Of a DNA stretch of 64,000 nt, positions 19,760 to 42,829 are shown piece after piece (position 1 is the first letter of the stretch; the number at the start of each line of letters is the position of its first letter). The notes under the pieces are model-generated. The model saw only the letters and a program-made list of their open reading frames with translations. It had not been told where the DNA came from and did no database searches. Made by a program: the position numbers and the translations under genes. The stretch is taken from the NCBI RefSeq assembly GCF_029227915.1, contig NC_079882.1, forward strand, positions 13,166,501-13,230,500. The letters run 5' to 3'. This DNA is from Hydractinia symbiolongicarpus (Eukaryota > Cnidaria > Hydrozoa > Anthoathecata > Hydractiniidae).

Positions 19760-22351
19760 ATGGCGATGGAAAGCACCAAAGTATTGATAAAACCATTGAA
19801 TGGAACAAACTATGCTACCTGGAAGGTACAGTGTAGAATGGCGTTAATCAAAGATGGACTTTGGGGAATTGTTGATGGAAGAGAAAATGCTCCAACTGAA
19901 GAGAGAGAAATTCCGAAATTTAATTTGCGTAGAGATCGTGCGTTAGCAACGATTGTTTTGTCGGTGGAACCAACGCTGTTATACCTGCTTGGACCAGATC
20001 CAGAAGATCCTACTGAGGTTTGGAAGAAGTTGGCAGACCAGTTCCAAAAGAAGACATGGAGTAATAAATTGACACTACGCAGGAAGTTGTATGACTTGAA
20101 GTTGAAAGATGAGCAATCTGTTCAAAAGCACGTTAAAGCTTTGACAGAAATTTTCGATGAACTTGCAATTATTGGAGACCCGTTGGATGATGAAAGTAAA
20201 GTTGTTCATTTGTTAGCAAGCTTACCAGACTCGTATGATATGCTAGTTACAGCTCTGGAGGCTAGTGCTGAAGTACCGAAGCTTGAAGTCGTAACTGAAC
20301 GATTGTTACACGAGGAAAGCAAGCGGAAAGATAAGGACACTTTGGAAACGAATGTCAAAGCAATGACATCGAATCATGGAAAGCCAAGAAAGGGACCCAG
20401 ATGTTATCACTGTGGAAAGATTGGTCATGTGAAACGATATTGCAAAGAATTAACGAAGAAGTTCGAGAGACAGACTCCTTCGACGTACGGTAAAAATCGA
20501 ATGAAGCCGCAAAATGTGTGTACGGCTGAAAAAGAAGAAGATGATGACGAAGAAATCATCAGTTTAGTTGCTGAAAATACTTTGGCAGTCAAAGGAAAAA
20601 GTAACTGGATAGTTGATTCAGGCGCAACATGTCACATGTGTAACGAAGAGGAATTGTTCGAAGAAATTTCGTCACTTGAAATACCACAAGATATCACTGT
20701 CGGTGATGGATATTCAGTACAAGCAATTGGAAAAGGAACAGTAACCTTGGAAATGAACATTTCAGAAAACAGAAACGTTGTATGCAAGTTATCTGATGTC
20801 TTATTTGTACCACAACTTTCGTACAATTTACTTAGTGTATCAAAAGCTGCAACAAATGGAAAGAAGTTTCAGTTTGAAGATTTCAAATGTGACATCGTGG
20901 ATGCGAAACACGGAATCATTGGTACAGCAACAAAGCATGGCAACCTTTACCATCTCAACTGTAATGGATTGAGAAATAAGAAGAATCACACAGTTATGAA
21001 ATGTGATAATAACGCTACAACAAAGGAAGAAATTTGGCATAGAAGATACGGTCATCTCGGTGTGCAGAATCTTAAACGATTGGCAAGGGACAAACTTGTT
21101 AAAGGGTTTGATTATGATGCAACAAAGAAACCGACATTTTGTAAACCGTGCATTGATGGGAAACAAAGCAAAATACCGTTTCCGAAGACAGGAGGAGATC
21201 GATCGAAAAATCTCCTTGGTATAATCCATAGCGACGTTTGTGGAAAGATAGAAACAAAATCACTTAGTGGTGCAGAATATTTTGTTACATTCATTGACGA
21301 TAAATCAAGATACGTATGGGTATATGTCATGAAACACAAAAGTGAAGTGTTTGAGAATTTTAAAGAATGGAAAGCAACTGTGGAAAAATCGACTGGAATT
21401 CAGATAAAAACGTTTAGAACTGACAATGGTGGAGAATATACATCCAAAGAGTTCGAAGACTATTTGAAGAAAGAAGGTATTCATCATGAGTTGACAATTC
21501 CGAAAACACCGCAACAAAATGGAGTTGCAGAGAGGATGAACAGAACACTCGTGGAATCTGTAAGATCAATGTTAGCAGATTCAAAGTTACCAAAACGATT
21601 TTGGGCCGAAGCCTTGGCTACAGCAACGTACCTTCGTAACCGATGTCCAACGACAGCAGTTAAAGGGAAGACACCCTTTGAAGTATTAACTGGAAAGAAA
21701 CCAAATGTCGAAAATCTACGAATTTTCGGATGTGATGCGTATGCTCACGTACCAAAAGATGAAAGAAAGAAACTTGATTCAAAAACCAAGAAGAGTGTAT
21801 TTCTTGGATACGGTGATGGAATCAAGGGATATCGTCTATATGACAACGACAAGAAGAGAGTCTTTTACAGCCGAAATGTGACATTCAATGAAATCTGTGG
21901 TGAATTAAAAGACGACCGTGACATAGACGAACCAAAAGTAGAGATCGAATTACAACCTCGTGAAGAAAACACAGATAATCAAATACAGGAGGAGCAAGAG
22001 CGACAAGTAAGAGAACGACGGCCTCCTGATCGTTACGGAGAATGGGTATACATCACTCAAGAAGAAGATCCAAATACATTTTCTAAAGCAATCAAAGGAC
22101 ATGATGCAGACAAGTGGATGCAAGCAATGGAAGCCGAATTGGATTCTCTACACAAAAACGATGATCGGATTGAAGAACCTTACGGACTGCGAGTGAGGAG
22201 GAGTGTTGAAAATAGGCACTCTTGCCGCAAGAACATTCTAGAACCTTGTGTACTATCTAGAAATATAAGGGACATTGGAGAATATTCCAGAAATAAGATA
22301 ACTATACTAGAAACTACTAATAGTAAATATAGAACATCTGGAATATACTAG
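19760..22351 (+). CDS. copia Gag-protease-integrase polyprotein, RT-deleted
   Basis: I use ATG 19760 (MAMESTKVLIKPLNGTNY). Domains in order: Gag (residues about 5-200), CCHC zinc knuckle CYHCGKIGHVKRYC (about 215-228), aspartic protease with DSGA (Asp about 286), the GAG-pre-integrase HHCC zinc module (about 425-465), and the integrase core with catalytic Asp about 491 (HSDVCG), Asp about 555 (RTDNGGEY) and Glu about 591 (GVAERMNRT). The RT starts (DKWMQAMEAELDSLHKND) but is fused after a few residues to the normal 3' end. The frame then runs into the 3' LTR to 22351. The frame is otherwise unbroken, consistent with recent mobilisation by enzymes supplied in trans. Confidence 0.92.
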   Translation: MAMESTKVLIKPLNGTNYATWKVQCRMALIKDGLWGIVDGRENAPTEEREIPKFNLRRDRALATIVLSVEPTLLYLLGPDPEDPTEVWKKLADQFQKKTWSNKLTLRRKLYDLKLKDEQSVQKHVKALTEIFDELAIIGDPLDDESKVVHLLASLPDSYDMLVTALEASAEVPKLEVVTERLLHEESKRKDKDTLETNVKAMTSNHGKPRKGPRCYHCGKIGHVKRYCKELTKKFERQTPSTYGKNRMKPQNVCTAEKEEDDDEEIISLVAENTLAVKGKSNWIVDSGATCHMCNEEELFEEISSLEIPQDITVGDGYSVQAIGKGTVTLEMNISENRNVVCKLSDVLFVPQLSYNLLSVSKAATNGKKFQFEDFKCDIVDAKHGIIGTATKHGNLYHLNCNGLRNKKNHTVMKCDNNATTKEEIWHRRYGHLGVQNLKRLARDKLVKGFDYDATKKPTFCKPCIDGKQSKIPFPKTGGDRSKNLLGIIHSDVCGKIETKSLSGAEYFVTFIDDKSRYVWVYVMKHKSEVFENFKEWKATVEKSTGIQIKTFRTDNGGEYTSKEFEDYLKKEGIHHELTIPKTPQQNGVAERMNRTLVESVRSMLADSKLPKRFWAEALATATYLRNRCPTTAVKGKTPFEVLTGKKPNVENLRIFGCDAYAHVPKDERKKLDSKTKKSVFLGYGDGIKGYRLYDNDKKRVFYSRNVTFNEICGELKDDRDIDEPKVEIELQPREENTDNQIQEEQERQVRERRPPDRYGEWVYITQEEDPNTFSKAIKGHDADKWMQAMEAELDSLHKNDDRIEEPYGLRVRRSVENRHSCRKNILEPCVLSRNIRDIGEYSRNKITILETTNSKYRTSGIY

Positions 22352-22481
22352 AACATTCTAAAGTATCTTATCTTTAATATATAAATAGGAGAACGTCTTG
22401 TAAATTTTAGAGTCATAGAGTCATAAAGTTATTGGAGCAGTCGAAGCAACTCTGCAAATATATAAAGTTTACATTTCAACA
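22204..22481 (+). repeat. 3' LTR of copia element
   Basis: 278 bp, apparently identical to the 5' LTR; the purine tract GTGAGGAGGAG ends at 22203 and the GAATT duplication follows at 22482. The polyprotein frame terminates inside it. Confidence 0.95.
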
Positions 22482-22486
22482 GAATT

Positions 22487-23170
22487 TGGGATCCCATATT
22501 GGTAAACCGGTAGCAAAACCTCTCTGGATACATCGGTGATCTTTAAGTCCATTTTTTTCATTTTTCCTTTTTTTCTTCCTTTCTCTTTTGCATCCTCTGC
22601 ATACCTCTTCTACGCTATACTCCTTCCCTGCGTCCTCGTCATCATCTTCAATTTCCCTCAGCCATTCATATGTTCTTTCCAACTCTGTGCCGCATCGTTT
22701 GTGTGCATGTAGCCACCCCCTGCAAACATCACACTGCACTGCTTTTGCACTTGGACCAACTTCCTTTTCACACTTTTTACATTTATCATCAACCACTTCC
22801 ACGCCATCTTTTATGCTTTGCTCCACATTGCAGACTTTTTCCTTATCCCAATTTATCACTTCTTTTTCACTTTTTTTGTTCTGTGTTAATTCTTCACCAT
22901 CCACATTCTCTCCTATGCATTTCCTTTCCTGAACTTTCTTTGAATTTTCCCTTTCCATTTTTTTGTCTTTTTTCTTATCTTCACCTTTACTTCACTGTAC
23001 GTATTTCAGGAACTCCTCTGCTTCTTCCCTTGTTTTGAACTTTTTGAACACAGCTCCTTCATAGTTTGTTACTTGCTTCTCCCATTTTTCCAATCATCGT
23101 ATACTCCAGGCTGTTTTCCTTTTCTCATTGCATAAAAGGACTTTACTTCTTCGCTTATCTCCTCCACTAT
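22487..23170 (-). pseudogene. LINE ORF1 remnant with RNase H1-type hybrid-binding (viroplasmin) and PHD-like domains
   Basis: On the minus strand, 23165 to about 22985 encodes SFYAMRKGKQPGVYDDW, then after a one-base shift WEKQVTNYEGAVFKKFKTRE and EEAEEFLKYV. This is the pattern of the RNase H1 N-terminal hybrid-binding / caulimovirus viroplasmin domain (YAVRKG..PGVY...W...V..F.GA.FKKF...EEA..F). Downstream, 22958-22476 has a Cys-rich PHD-like finger (CKKCEKEV, CDVCRGWLHAHKRC, CRGC) and a basic tail. A stop and a shift break the gene. It may be the 5' part of the same LINE family as 15457-18408, but they are separated by other DNA here. Confidence 0.6.
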
Positions 23171-23174
23171 TTTC

Positions 23175-24195
23175 TCAGCTCTCGTATTCTGTGCGGGAGA
23201 CCAGGGTTCGATTTCTCTTGACAGCGATTTAACATTTGCGAATGAATGCTACCATAGCCCCGCCCAGGTTAACCCAAGCCATGTGAAGGAAATTGGAGAG
23301 ATGGCACACTGTCAGTCAGGGTAAACACCTAATTAGGTGGCATGCCCTAATTAGGCAAGTCATTTAGTTAAGCGATGTGATGTATAGTTTAACTAGGCAA
23401 CCTGTAGTCATACTAGGCCAACGAAAACTTACTGTTGTAAATACGTTGAAATCATTGTGTTTCACACTACAATTTTTATTTAAATCAAATCTGTCCACTT
23501 TGCAGACAATTTCAACCAATTATTGTTTTATTTGCATCGCGCATTGGCAACTTATGGCCCAAACCTTGTGTGACACTATTTGTTGTTTTAAAAAATGGAT
23601 TTCAGCCATCCACGCCACAGGGAAAAAATAAATATGGCGGACGAAAATGTGGTAGTGTTTGACCTATTGCGTATTGTACTATTGTCACCTAAATAGGTGA
23701 CACTTAACCTAATTAGGTCATATATTTCATTTTAACATAATTCTTACTTGCACGAACATATCAAGGAACGAGTGACAATTTTGGAATCATGGTCGCGTAG
23801 ACTATCCATTCTGAACAAAGATTTTTTGCGATTTTTTCTTAGAAATGTGTGAAAAGCTATTAAATATTGTAATGTCTTAACTAGATTACATATGGCCTAA
23901 CTAGTCTACAATGTGTCGCCTAATTAGGTGGTATGCCTTAATTAACCTACCGTCGCCTAATTAAGTGTTTACCCTGACTGACTGTGTGGACCGTTAAATG
24001 TTGCCGGGAGTTTTCTAGTAGAGCGCAAGCCCTAATTGGGTCTGCGTAGCTCAAAAAGGAGCATTAAATACTCTAGAACTCTCCATCTAAGCCATGGCCC
24101 CTCCTAAAAATAATAGACAGGGTATATCCCTCGATATTTGTGAGGCTAGCCACGTAAAATATGCACATTTATCTATTTATCTATCTATCTATCTT
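23175..24195 (+). repeat. SINE-like repeat, copy B, interrupted by a MITE
   Basis: The 5' part (about 23190-23220) resembles a tRNA anticodon-to-T arm, with GCGGGAGACC followed by the B box GGTTCGATT. The body matches copy A (14555-14830), interrupted at CACACTGT by the MITE 23313-23980, and resumes with GTGTGGACCGT. It ends in an (ATCT)n tail at about 24171-24195. The A box region of a tRNA promoter is not evident, so the head looks truncated. Confidence 0.6.
23313..23980. mobile_element. 668-bp MITE with CCTAATTAGG subterminal repeats
   Basis: Terminal inverted repeats start CAGTCAGGGTAAACAC and continue into TAATTAGG at both ends. A 5-bp duplication ACTGT flanks it (23308-23312 and 23981-23985), and SINE copy A shows the empty site. 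Near each end are several copies of CCTAATTAGG or close variants (CCTAAATAGG, CCTAACTAG) in both orientations, likely transposase-binding sites. No coding capacity. I cannot assign the superfamily. Confidence 0.85.
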
Positions 24196-24554
24196 GGTCT
24201 TTCTATCTATTCAAAACTACCTGTATTTTATTTTCCTAGTCTTTCTGCCTGTTTAATATTTTTTTGTTTTCAGTACGAAGTACAAATTATAAGATAAGTT
24301 TTACCCCAATCTAGGTACACCAGTAATTTCCGTCAAATTTATCCTTCCCTGCTTCCTTTCCCTTCTTGGTTACTTCTTCACTTGGTTACTCCGTAGTGTT
24401 TTGATTTAATTGTTACTTTACTTCACCTTCTCTTGTTTACGTTACTTCAAGTCGCGCAAGATTTACGCCATCGTATCTTGTTCTTTGTATCGTTTATGTT
24501 TTGAATTAAATTTTAAAAATTAGTGATCCCTTTACATAGACCTTCTCCAACAAC
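24196..24554. other. ERLIN upstream region
   Basis: AT-rich sequence with no coding signal. It should contain the ERLIN promoter and 5' UTR; I see no convincing TATA box at a fixed distance from the start. Confidence 0.4.
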
Positions 24555-36364
<11,810 letters not shown>

Positions 36365-36404
36365 TGTCCTTAAAGGCTGCCGTTAAAATAACCTTTTAGT
36401 CGTA

Positions 36405-36410
36405 AATAAA
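36405..36410 (+). terminator. ERLIN polyadenylation signal
   Basis: AATAAA lies 41 bp after the ERLIN stop codon, followed by T-rich sequence. Placement supports the stop at 36362-36364 and a short 3' UTR. Confidence 0.6.
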
Positions 36411-38794
36411 CGTCAAACTTTTTTTTATTTATTTTAACAAAATCATTTCTTGTTTTCAAATATTATTAAACAAATCGTGCCATGATTAGCTGTCAGTCTG
36501 AGTAGCCCCTCGAATCAACGCGCTTCTTAAATCAACGGGGAAGAGGTTATTTGAATGCGAAATTAGAGCTAAATGGGACGAGTATTCGAATATTAAGTAG
36601 TTTTAAAAAGACGAGTATTTGATTCAAGTATTTTTATTTTTAACGCGTATTTAAGGTCATATTCGTTGTCAACACCGTGTGTTGAAGGGATGGTAGCGAC
36701 AAGTTCTCTTCAGAAAATTAAAAGGTTGTCTTTCCCAACAATTTATTTATCGCGTTTGTCGCATTTTTTAGATAAAACACCCTCTCTATGATGTAACAAT
36801 AGATAATATTTTTCACGAATAAAAATGATTAGGTACAGACTTGTTTTGTTCTTCCCGAGGTTTAATCATCTCGCGAGCCAAGTTTATTCATGTTGTTTCA
36901 TGATTTTTTTTTCATTGCAGTTGACATAACGATGTTGTGAAATATCGTGCGGCGAGAAAATGTTTGAAAAGGTCTAAAGAAGTCAAAGAATTGATTTGAA
37001 ATAAATTTGATTTTTATATTTGCTCAGCTGGAGATGCAGGTGCATTTTGTTTTTTCTTCTTTCCTTATTCCGTTTTTATCAATTTATCAACAAAGATATC
37101 AAAGAAATAACATTTAAAAATTTTTATTCAACGCTATAGGATACTGTGAGAGAATGCGAACTTTCTCTCAAGTGATGTTAAATTCGATATATATATATAT
37201 GTATATATATGTGCTGGATTTTTAAAATTTAATGTGAAGCGAAAAAAGGATTCTTCATAAAAACGGCGAATCATATATTTTCAAGCGGCTACAACAGTGG
37301 CGTGTAAATACTGCATCAAAACTCGTAGAGAAGTAAATAATAAAAAATAATCTAATATTTACTGGCATTAAGCAATTGCTAATTTTCGCGCATTCGCGAA
37401 AAAAAGTTCCTTAATGCTCGGAATGTAGTACGCGATGAAAAATTTACTTTGTTTGAAAGAAATAAAACTGAATGCAGAAAAGCGTTTTAAGTGTCCCTTT
37501 TTTTTCTGTTTATTTTTATAATTTGCAACAATAGCTGTTAAAAGGATAGCTGGATAGTTTGCATGAAAGAAACGCGCCTGTGCTTAAAACCCTTAATTTT
37601 GCTATTTTATCTTTGTTAATTATGGTGCAATTTAAACGTGCGCAAAAATTAATACGCGCGAAATGCATTAATATTTCTTTTGGCGAAGATTTGAACGCGC
37701 GCGAAAATTAACGCACACAGTAAATTAGTATAAACAAGGTAAACTTGCTTTGTTGGACAAAAGTTTGTGCAAAAATACGTTGTGCAATGGGAAAGTGTGA
37801 TAATTTGCGTGATAAAAAATTATAATACCTAGCGTCTTTCGTTAGAGGCGCTTGGATATAAATTGTGCAGAGTTAAAGTAAAGTTAGCTTCGAATAAAGA
37901 CAGAGTGACACTTGTCCATTTTAAATACAAACAAAACTGAATGCAATTGACTGTCTCTTATTCGAAACCCATGGTGGAAAAAAAATTGATTAAGAAAAAG
38001 ATTCGAAGTATTAAAAAAAATTTAAAATGTCTTGGTTAAACTTTGTAATAGAAACGAAAGAAACAATGAGTTTTTTATTTATCTTACTCGCTACCTTTTT
38101 AAAATGGTAAGCCTTGTTAGGGACACATTAATGAAACGTTTGAATTATGGGCATAAGAGAGGGTGAGCTATATTCATGAATACTAAATTCAAAAGGTAAA
38201 AAACTAATTGAAATGTGTTAATACTAGAGTACAATGTTTTAAAGCTGAGTTAAAATACTTTTCTCAACATAACATCGTCCAAGGGGAGCACAAATTGAAT
38301 CGTGCGATTTTATGAGAAGAACTACTAATACGCACTATTGAAGTGCGTGTTGATTTTTTACAAACGAATTTCACTCTGTTCATTGTCGCAATAAAACAGA
38401 GTATGCCACTCTAACCAAGGCACCGTATTCATTAAATTTTTAAGTGAATTTGGTCGAATGTTTTATTTTTAGTTAAAATCTATTTTTCATTCTCCAATCA
38501 GTTATTGATCACATCTTTAGATAAAATTAACTTAAATGTTAAAGTTAAAACTGTCAACAAATTTTTCTTTTTGTACATTTTTTAGTAGATGATTTATTTT
38601 GCTCTAAAATCTCAATCCCTAACTGAAATTTCAAATAAGTGGCCAAAAGTTGTAATATTCGACTCGCCCTGACCAACCTTTTAATCTAACTAGCGGTAGG
38701 TCATCTTGACTGTCCCGTTACGCCTTGCTGTAGAGAAAATGAGGAAAAATTGAACTTTAATTTTTACGAACAGAAAAATCTGATCTCGTTACAT
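36411..38794. other. Intergenic, no gene seen
   Basis: AT-rich sequence between ERLIN and the hAT-like element, with a TA-rich microsatellite at about 37186-37211 and several GCG-containing short motifs (CGCGCGAAAATTA at about 37690). No supported exon. Confidence 0.5.
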
Positions 38795-38801
38795 ATCAAA
38801 T

Positions 38802-39519
38802 CAGGGGTCCCAGGGCAAAAACACAGATTTTATTTATGATTTTATGCCAATTTAATTTTTACTATTTTCTTACCAATTTCTCAAGGATTTGACAAATTTC
38901 CTACATAAACTGGATAACCCTTGGAAAACTGAGTACACATAAAAAGTGCTTTGAATTTTGACAGTCTATACTGTTACCACCAAGGTTCATTGCTAAACAA
39001 TGGGCTAATCAAGTCTAAGGGTTTGCCCCTAAAACTTGTTTCTGTTTTTTATCAACTATTTGCAAAGCTTGTAACATTTCTGCCTTCGTTACGAAATTTT
39101 CTAGGCTTAGGAAGAAACTGCATTGGCTAATAGTGTCATGACACAATTTTGTCAATTTTGAATGCTTCAGCACAAATTTTACAATAAGCTGAAAATTTAT
39201 CATTTTTAACAAAACTGAGCCTAGGATAGCTTTTTCCCACTCTGGACGGTGTCACTATTATAATTACTAACCTTGAAAAAAGTTGTTCTACTCTCTTCTC
39301 AACTTAAACAATTGCTACATAAAACTCTGGGAAATGTCATAAGAATAGAAATGCTGAGTAAAGAGCAAACAAAATTAAAAATAACTGCGTAAACAAAATT
39401 TTGGAGAACACATGTACAAAAATTATAATTTATTATGCCAAAAAATCAATTTCATGCTTATTTTATGGTTTTTGAGAAAAAATAGCTGATTTTATGATTT
39501 ATGCCAGCTGGGACCCCTG
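38802..39519. mobile_element. hAT-like non-autonomous element (718 bp)
   Basis: Ends are CAGGGGTCCCAG and CTGGGACCCCTG, a 12-bp inverted repeat of the CAGGG type usual for hAT elements. The flanking ATCAAAT (38795-38801 and 39520-39526) is a 7-base match; hAT elements normally duplicate 8 bp. The interior has TTTATGATTTTATGCCA near both ends and a minus-strand 65-codon frame (39212-39015) that could be a transposase scrap. Confidence 0.75.
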
Positions 39520-39732
39520 ATCAAATGCATTGACAACGGCCGTAACTTTAGATTTCCGGGCTTAAAGTTCAGGGGAAAAAATACAAAAACGTGATTAAGA
39601 AATTTGGCATTTCTATACACTATATATTATATATACATTATTTTTTTAAGTTAAAAATAACAGCGAAGAAATATTTACAATCTAACAAAATAATACGTTT
39701 AAAAAATTAAAAAATATTTTTTGACAGATTTT

Positions 39733-40215
39733 TCAACTTGAGGAAGGTAACTCATTTCGATCTTCAATCGAGCCCTCTTCACTTAAATTTGAAGACTCGG
39801 AATTTTTTCTTTTATTAACATTATTCTGGTCGTATTCTTCCACTATGCTTTTCAAATCTCGAATGTACATCATAGCATAACGTAGAATTTCCACTTTGGA
39901 CAGCTTTTTTTTGTCCGGTAGAAACGGGACCTTTTTACGCAGAGAATCAAACCCATCATTCACTTGTTTTACGCGATTTCGTTCCCTTTCGTTACGTCTG
40001 GCAACAGCAACTGGATCCATTGTAGCAACAAGACTGTGATTTGTTCTTCGCTTACGTGGTTTGGCGTCCATAGGTAAATGCATTCGTGGAGACATCATTG
40101 GTAGAGAGTAACCAACATGTTCGTACTTAGCAAAGAGTTGTGAATTGTTGACGAGCATTGGACCGTTGATAAAATTTACGTTCATGATTGGTTTCGAATA
40201 GAGGAGCTGCATCAT
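39733..40215 (-). CDS. ASCL-like: Achaete-scute-type bHLH transcription factor (160 aa), intronless
   Basis: The bHLH domain spans residues about 72-124: basic region ARRNERERNRVKQVN, helix 1 GFDSLRKKVP, a short loop, and helix 2 KKLSKVEILRYAMMYIRDL. RRNERERNRVK with VN..F..LR and KLSKVE is the achaete-scute signature, known in cnidarians for neural and nematocyte differentiation. A basic PRKRR stretch (about 53-57) may be the nuclear signal. The acidic/Ser-rich C-terminus (after 130) is low in complexity. ATG 40215 is followed at once by a second ATG. The single-exon form matches the usual achaete-scute structure. The VPFLPDKK loop differs slightly from most ASC proteins, so a related bHLH class cannot be fully excluded. 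Confidence 0.88.
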   Translation of the reverse strand: MMQLLYSKPIMNVNFINGPMLVNNSQLFAKYEHVGYSLPMMSPRMHLPMDAKPRKRRTNHSLVATMDPVAVARRNERERNRVKQVNDGFDSLRKKVPFLPDKKKLSKVEILRYAMMYIRDLKSIVEEYDQNNVNKRKNSESSNLSEEGSIEDRNELPSSS

Positions 40216-41671
40216 TTGTTAATCGGTGCCAGGCTATGCTCTGAATAGTGTGCCGTTTTGTTCAATCATCGCTTTTACTTATATCTAAAAGAAAAACAAT
40301 GAAACAGTACGTCTACTTTAATGTATAAATGTGAAATTGATCGCCTAATCCATATCTCGTACGAATGTAGTAGTGTTAGGGAGGGCGACGAAGTATACTT
40401 TTGCAAGTAAATACAGCGATCGCTTGAGAATTTATAAAAATTTCTTACTATTAGTTCTTTATTTTTAGAAATCGAAAAAATCAAAAAAAAATCAAAACGA
40501 AAAATAAACAAGAAAAGTAATAAAAAAACAGAAATAAATTATGTCCCCCCCCCCCCTCTCTCCCTGAAAGTTAAAGTATCATAAAATATCAAAACAAAAG
40601 AATTAGTAAAATTATTCAAAGTGCTAATAAATTTTTTGCAATGAAATTTATATTTTCTCATCCCGTTTCAATAAGAAAAATAAACATTGGAAACACATAC
40701 AAAAGCACTGAGCAGACACGCTCGAGCTGAAAGATAACCTTTCAAACCAGCTGGGAAGAAGATCGAAGAAAAACAATACATAACAAAAAAATTTGATCTG
40801 ATTAAATAATGTAAAATTAACAATTGACGTTATTCATACATGCGAAAATTGATCACTGCTAGACTCTCTACTTAAAAAAATACAATTTTTCTGGTTAATA
40901 TATTTGCCTTTTTAAGTCACCCGTAAATTTTAAAAATAGTGGATTTTCACAATTTAGCATGGAATTTTTCTGATTTTTCAGCCATTCCCAGCCTCATTCT
41001 TATAAAAATGTCCTTTCCCGAGAGTGACTGCACAAAAACATAAAAATGAAGTACATATTTTAATATTTTTTTATAAGCTGCGAGCATAGCTTGGAGGACC
41101 TGATGAACGGACAAACAAAAAAACGCATATCCCAAATTTGTATTTAAGAAGTAAAGCAGAACAGGACGTTTTCTAAATGTAAAAAAATAATATAAAAAGA
41201 AAAATGAAGAAAAAAAAATTATTATTAATTTTACCTGGTGAATAAAAAAACCCCGATGCAAACCAGGCGCGGTACCGCCCTCATTAAGAAAAAATGCCTT
41301 CAAACAAACGGATTGATTGAATTTTTTTCTATGGAACGTATTCAAATCATAGAACTCTGTTGCTCTGCTGCTGATCAATTTTACAGATGAGAGAATTATG
41401 AAAATAAAGTGATAGTGTGAAATCTTCTTTTTAGCTTTTTATGATACAACGCAAGTTGTGTCATATCATAAATGCAGAAAAACCCCACTTTTAACGAGAG
41501 TAAACTTTAAACATCTCGTAACTGAAAAAAATAAAGTCATAAAATGTCTAGCCTATACCTCATTTAAAAACAAGTTATCGAAAATAAAACAATGGTTGTA
41601 GTAAAATTAATCCCCTCCCCCACCCCCCCCAAAAAAAAATGAAAAGAAAAAAAAAAGAAAAAGAAATCCAC
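40216..41671. other. Upstream of the bHLH gene; no other gene seen
   Basis: AT-rich sequence with a C-run (about 40543-40557). It probably holds the bHLH promoter. Frames here are short and low in complexity. The CGCGGTACCGCC patch near 41267-41280 is unexplained. Confidence 0.45.
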
Positions 41672-42829
41672 TGTCGGTGTTCTTTTTAGAATGTACCAAA
41701 ATGTAAATTTAGAAATCTGAAAAATCACATTATTTAACATAGATCTTTATTTTTTGGAATTTTTGGACAAAACTTTCCAAAAAGACGTATTTTTATACCA
41801 AAATTGTTCTGATATCGGAGTAATCTAGGATGAAATATTCCAGAAAATGCTTTTTCTATGCTTTTCATTATATGCTTAACATTAGACAATTTAATCATTG
41901 AAATCCTTTTAAAACCTATTGTTGATACTCTGAATTTTCGAAATTGGAAAAGGATGAAAAATTCCATCGTAATAACCCTTCTAAAACAAGTTTTAACATT
42001 TAGGTAAGAAGCTAGTAAACGATGATAGAATAACTATACAAGGATAGTTTTGAAGGATAATGTATAATAAAACACGAAATATATTCTAAAACTATTGTCG
42101 GAGTAAAATTGGATGAAATATTCCAAAAAAACAATAATCGAAATGACATTTTATTGATACATATGCATATACATATACATATATTGATAAATATACATAT
42201 GCTAACACGTATCCTCGAGAGTATCAGAAGATTAATTATTCCAAACATCTTAACAAACTAGCAAACGAAAAGAACTGGTAACACAATCCAAACAAATATC
42301 AAACTTAGGGAAATACGAAATATCAAACACTGTTTTCACATTAGGCTTAGTACAACTTTAGTTAAACAAAGATTAATGTTTCTGACTAAAAGGAATCTAA
42401 TAGAATGGAAAAATCAAAAGAAGAAATTTTAAGAGTGAAATAACAAGAAATATTCCAAAAATAATTAATGACTTTTCAGAGCAGTGTGGAAAGAATTATA
42501 AACTTGCTTTTTGATTTAATATAAGATTTTTTCATCCAGTATCACTCCTTATTACTCCTCTTATTTATTACAAGCTCGTGAGCTTTTTACAAGCTCGTGA
42601 GCTTGTATTAAAACGCAAATGTGTCCTACAAGAATGGAAATTTTTGCCTCTCTGAGCACCGACACGGGAGTAGTCGTGTGTTCGAATCTCATCTTGGTAA
42701 CTATTTTTACTTTTTTTTTCTTTTTACTAACTCGTAACTAACTATCTCCGAAATAATCAATTGCAACGTCACAGATTTAAATTTCGTACCTAAACTCTCT
42801 AAGTACTTGGAAGTCATCTAAATGACGTT

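Larger units (their letters stand above)
19295..22481 (+). mobile_element. Ty1/copia LTR retrotransposon lacking reverse transcriptase
   Basis: Two 278-bp LTRs (19295-19572, 22204-22481), each starting TGTTGA and ending TCAACA, are flanked by the 5-bp duplication GAATT (19290-19294 and 22482-22486). I see no difference between the LTRs on reading them side by side, so insertion is recent. The primer site follows the 5' LTR and a purine tract (GTGAGGAGGAG) precedes the 3' LTR. The internal part has gag, protease and integrase but jumps from the start of the RT domain directly to the last few codons, so RT and RNase H (roughly 1.5 kb or more) are gone. Confidence 0.95.

Noticed and set aside
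23190-23220. tRNA gene
   Set aside because: Only the anticodon-to-T-arm part with a B box is present; no acceptor or D arm, and it belongs to a SINE copy.
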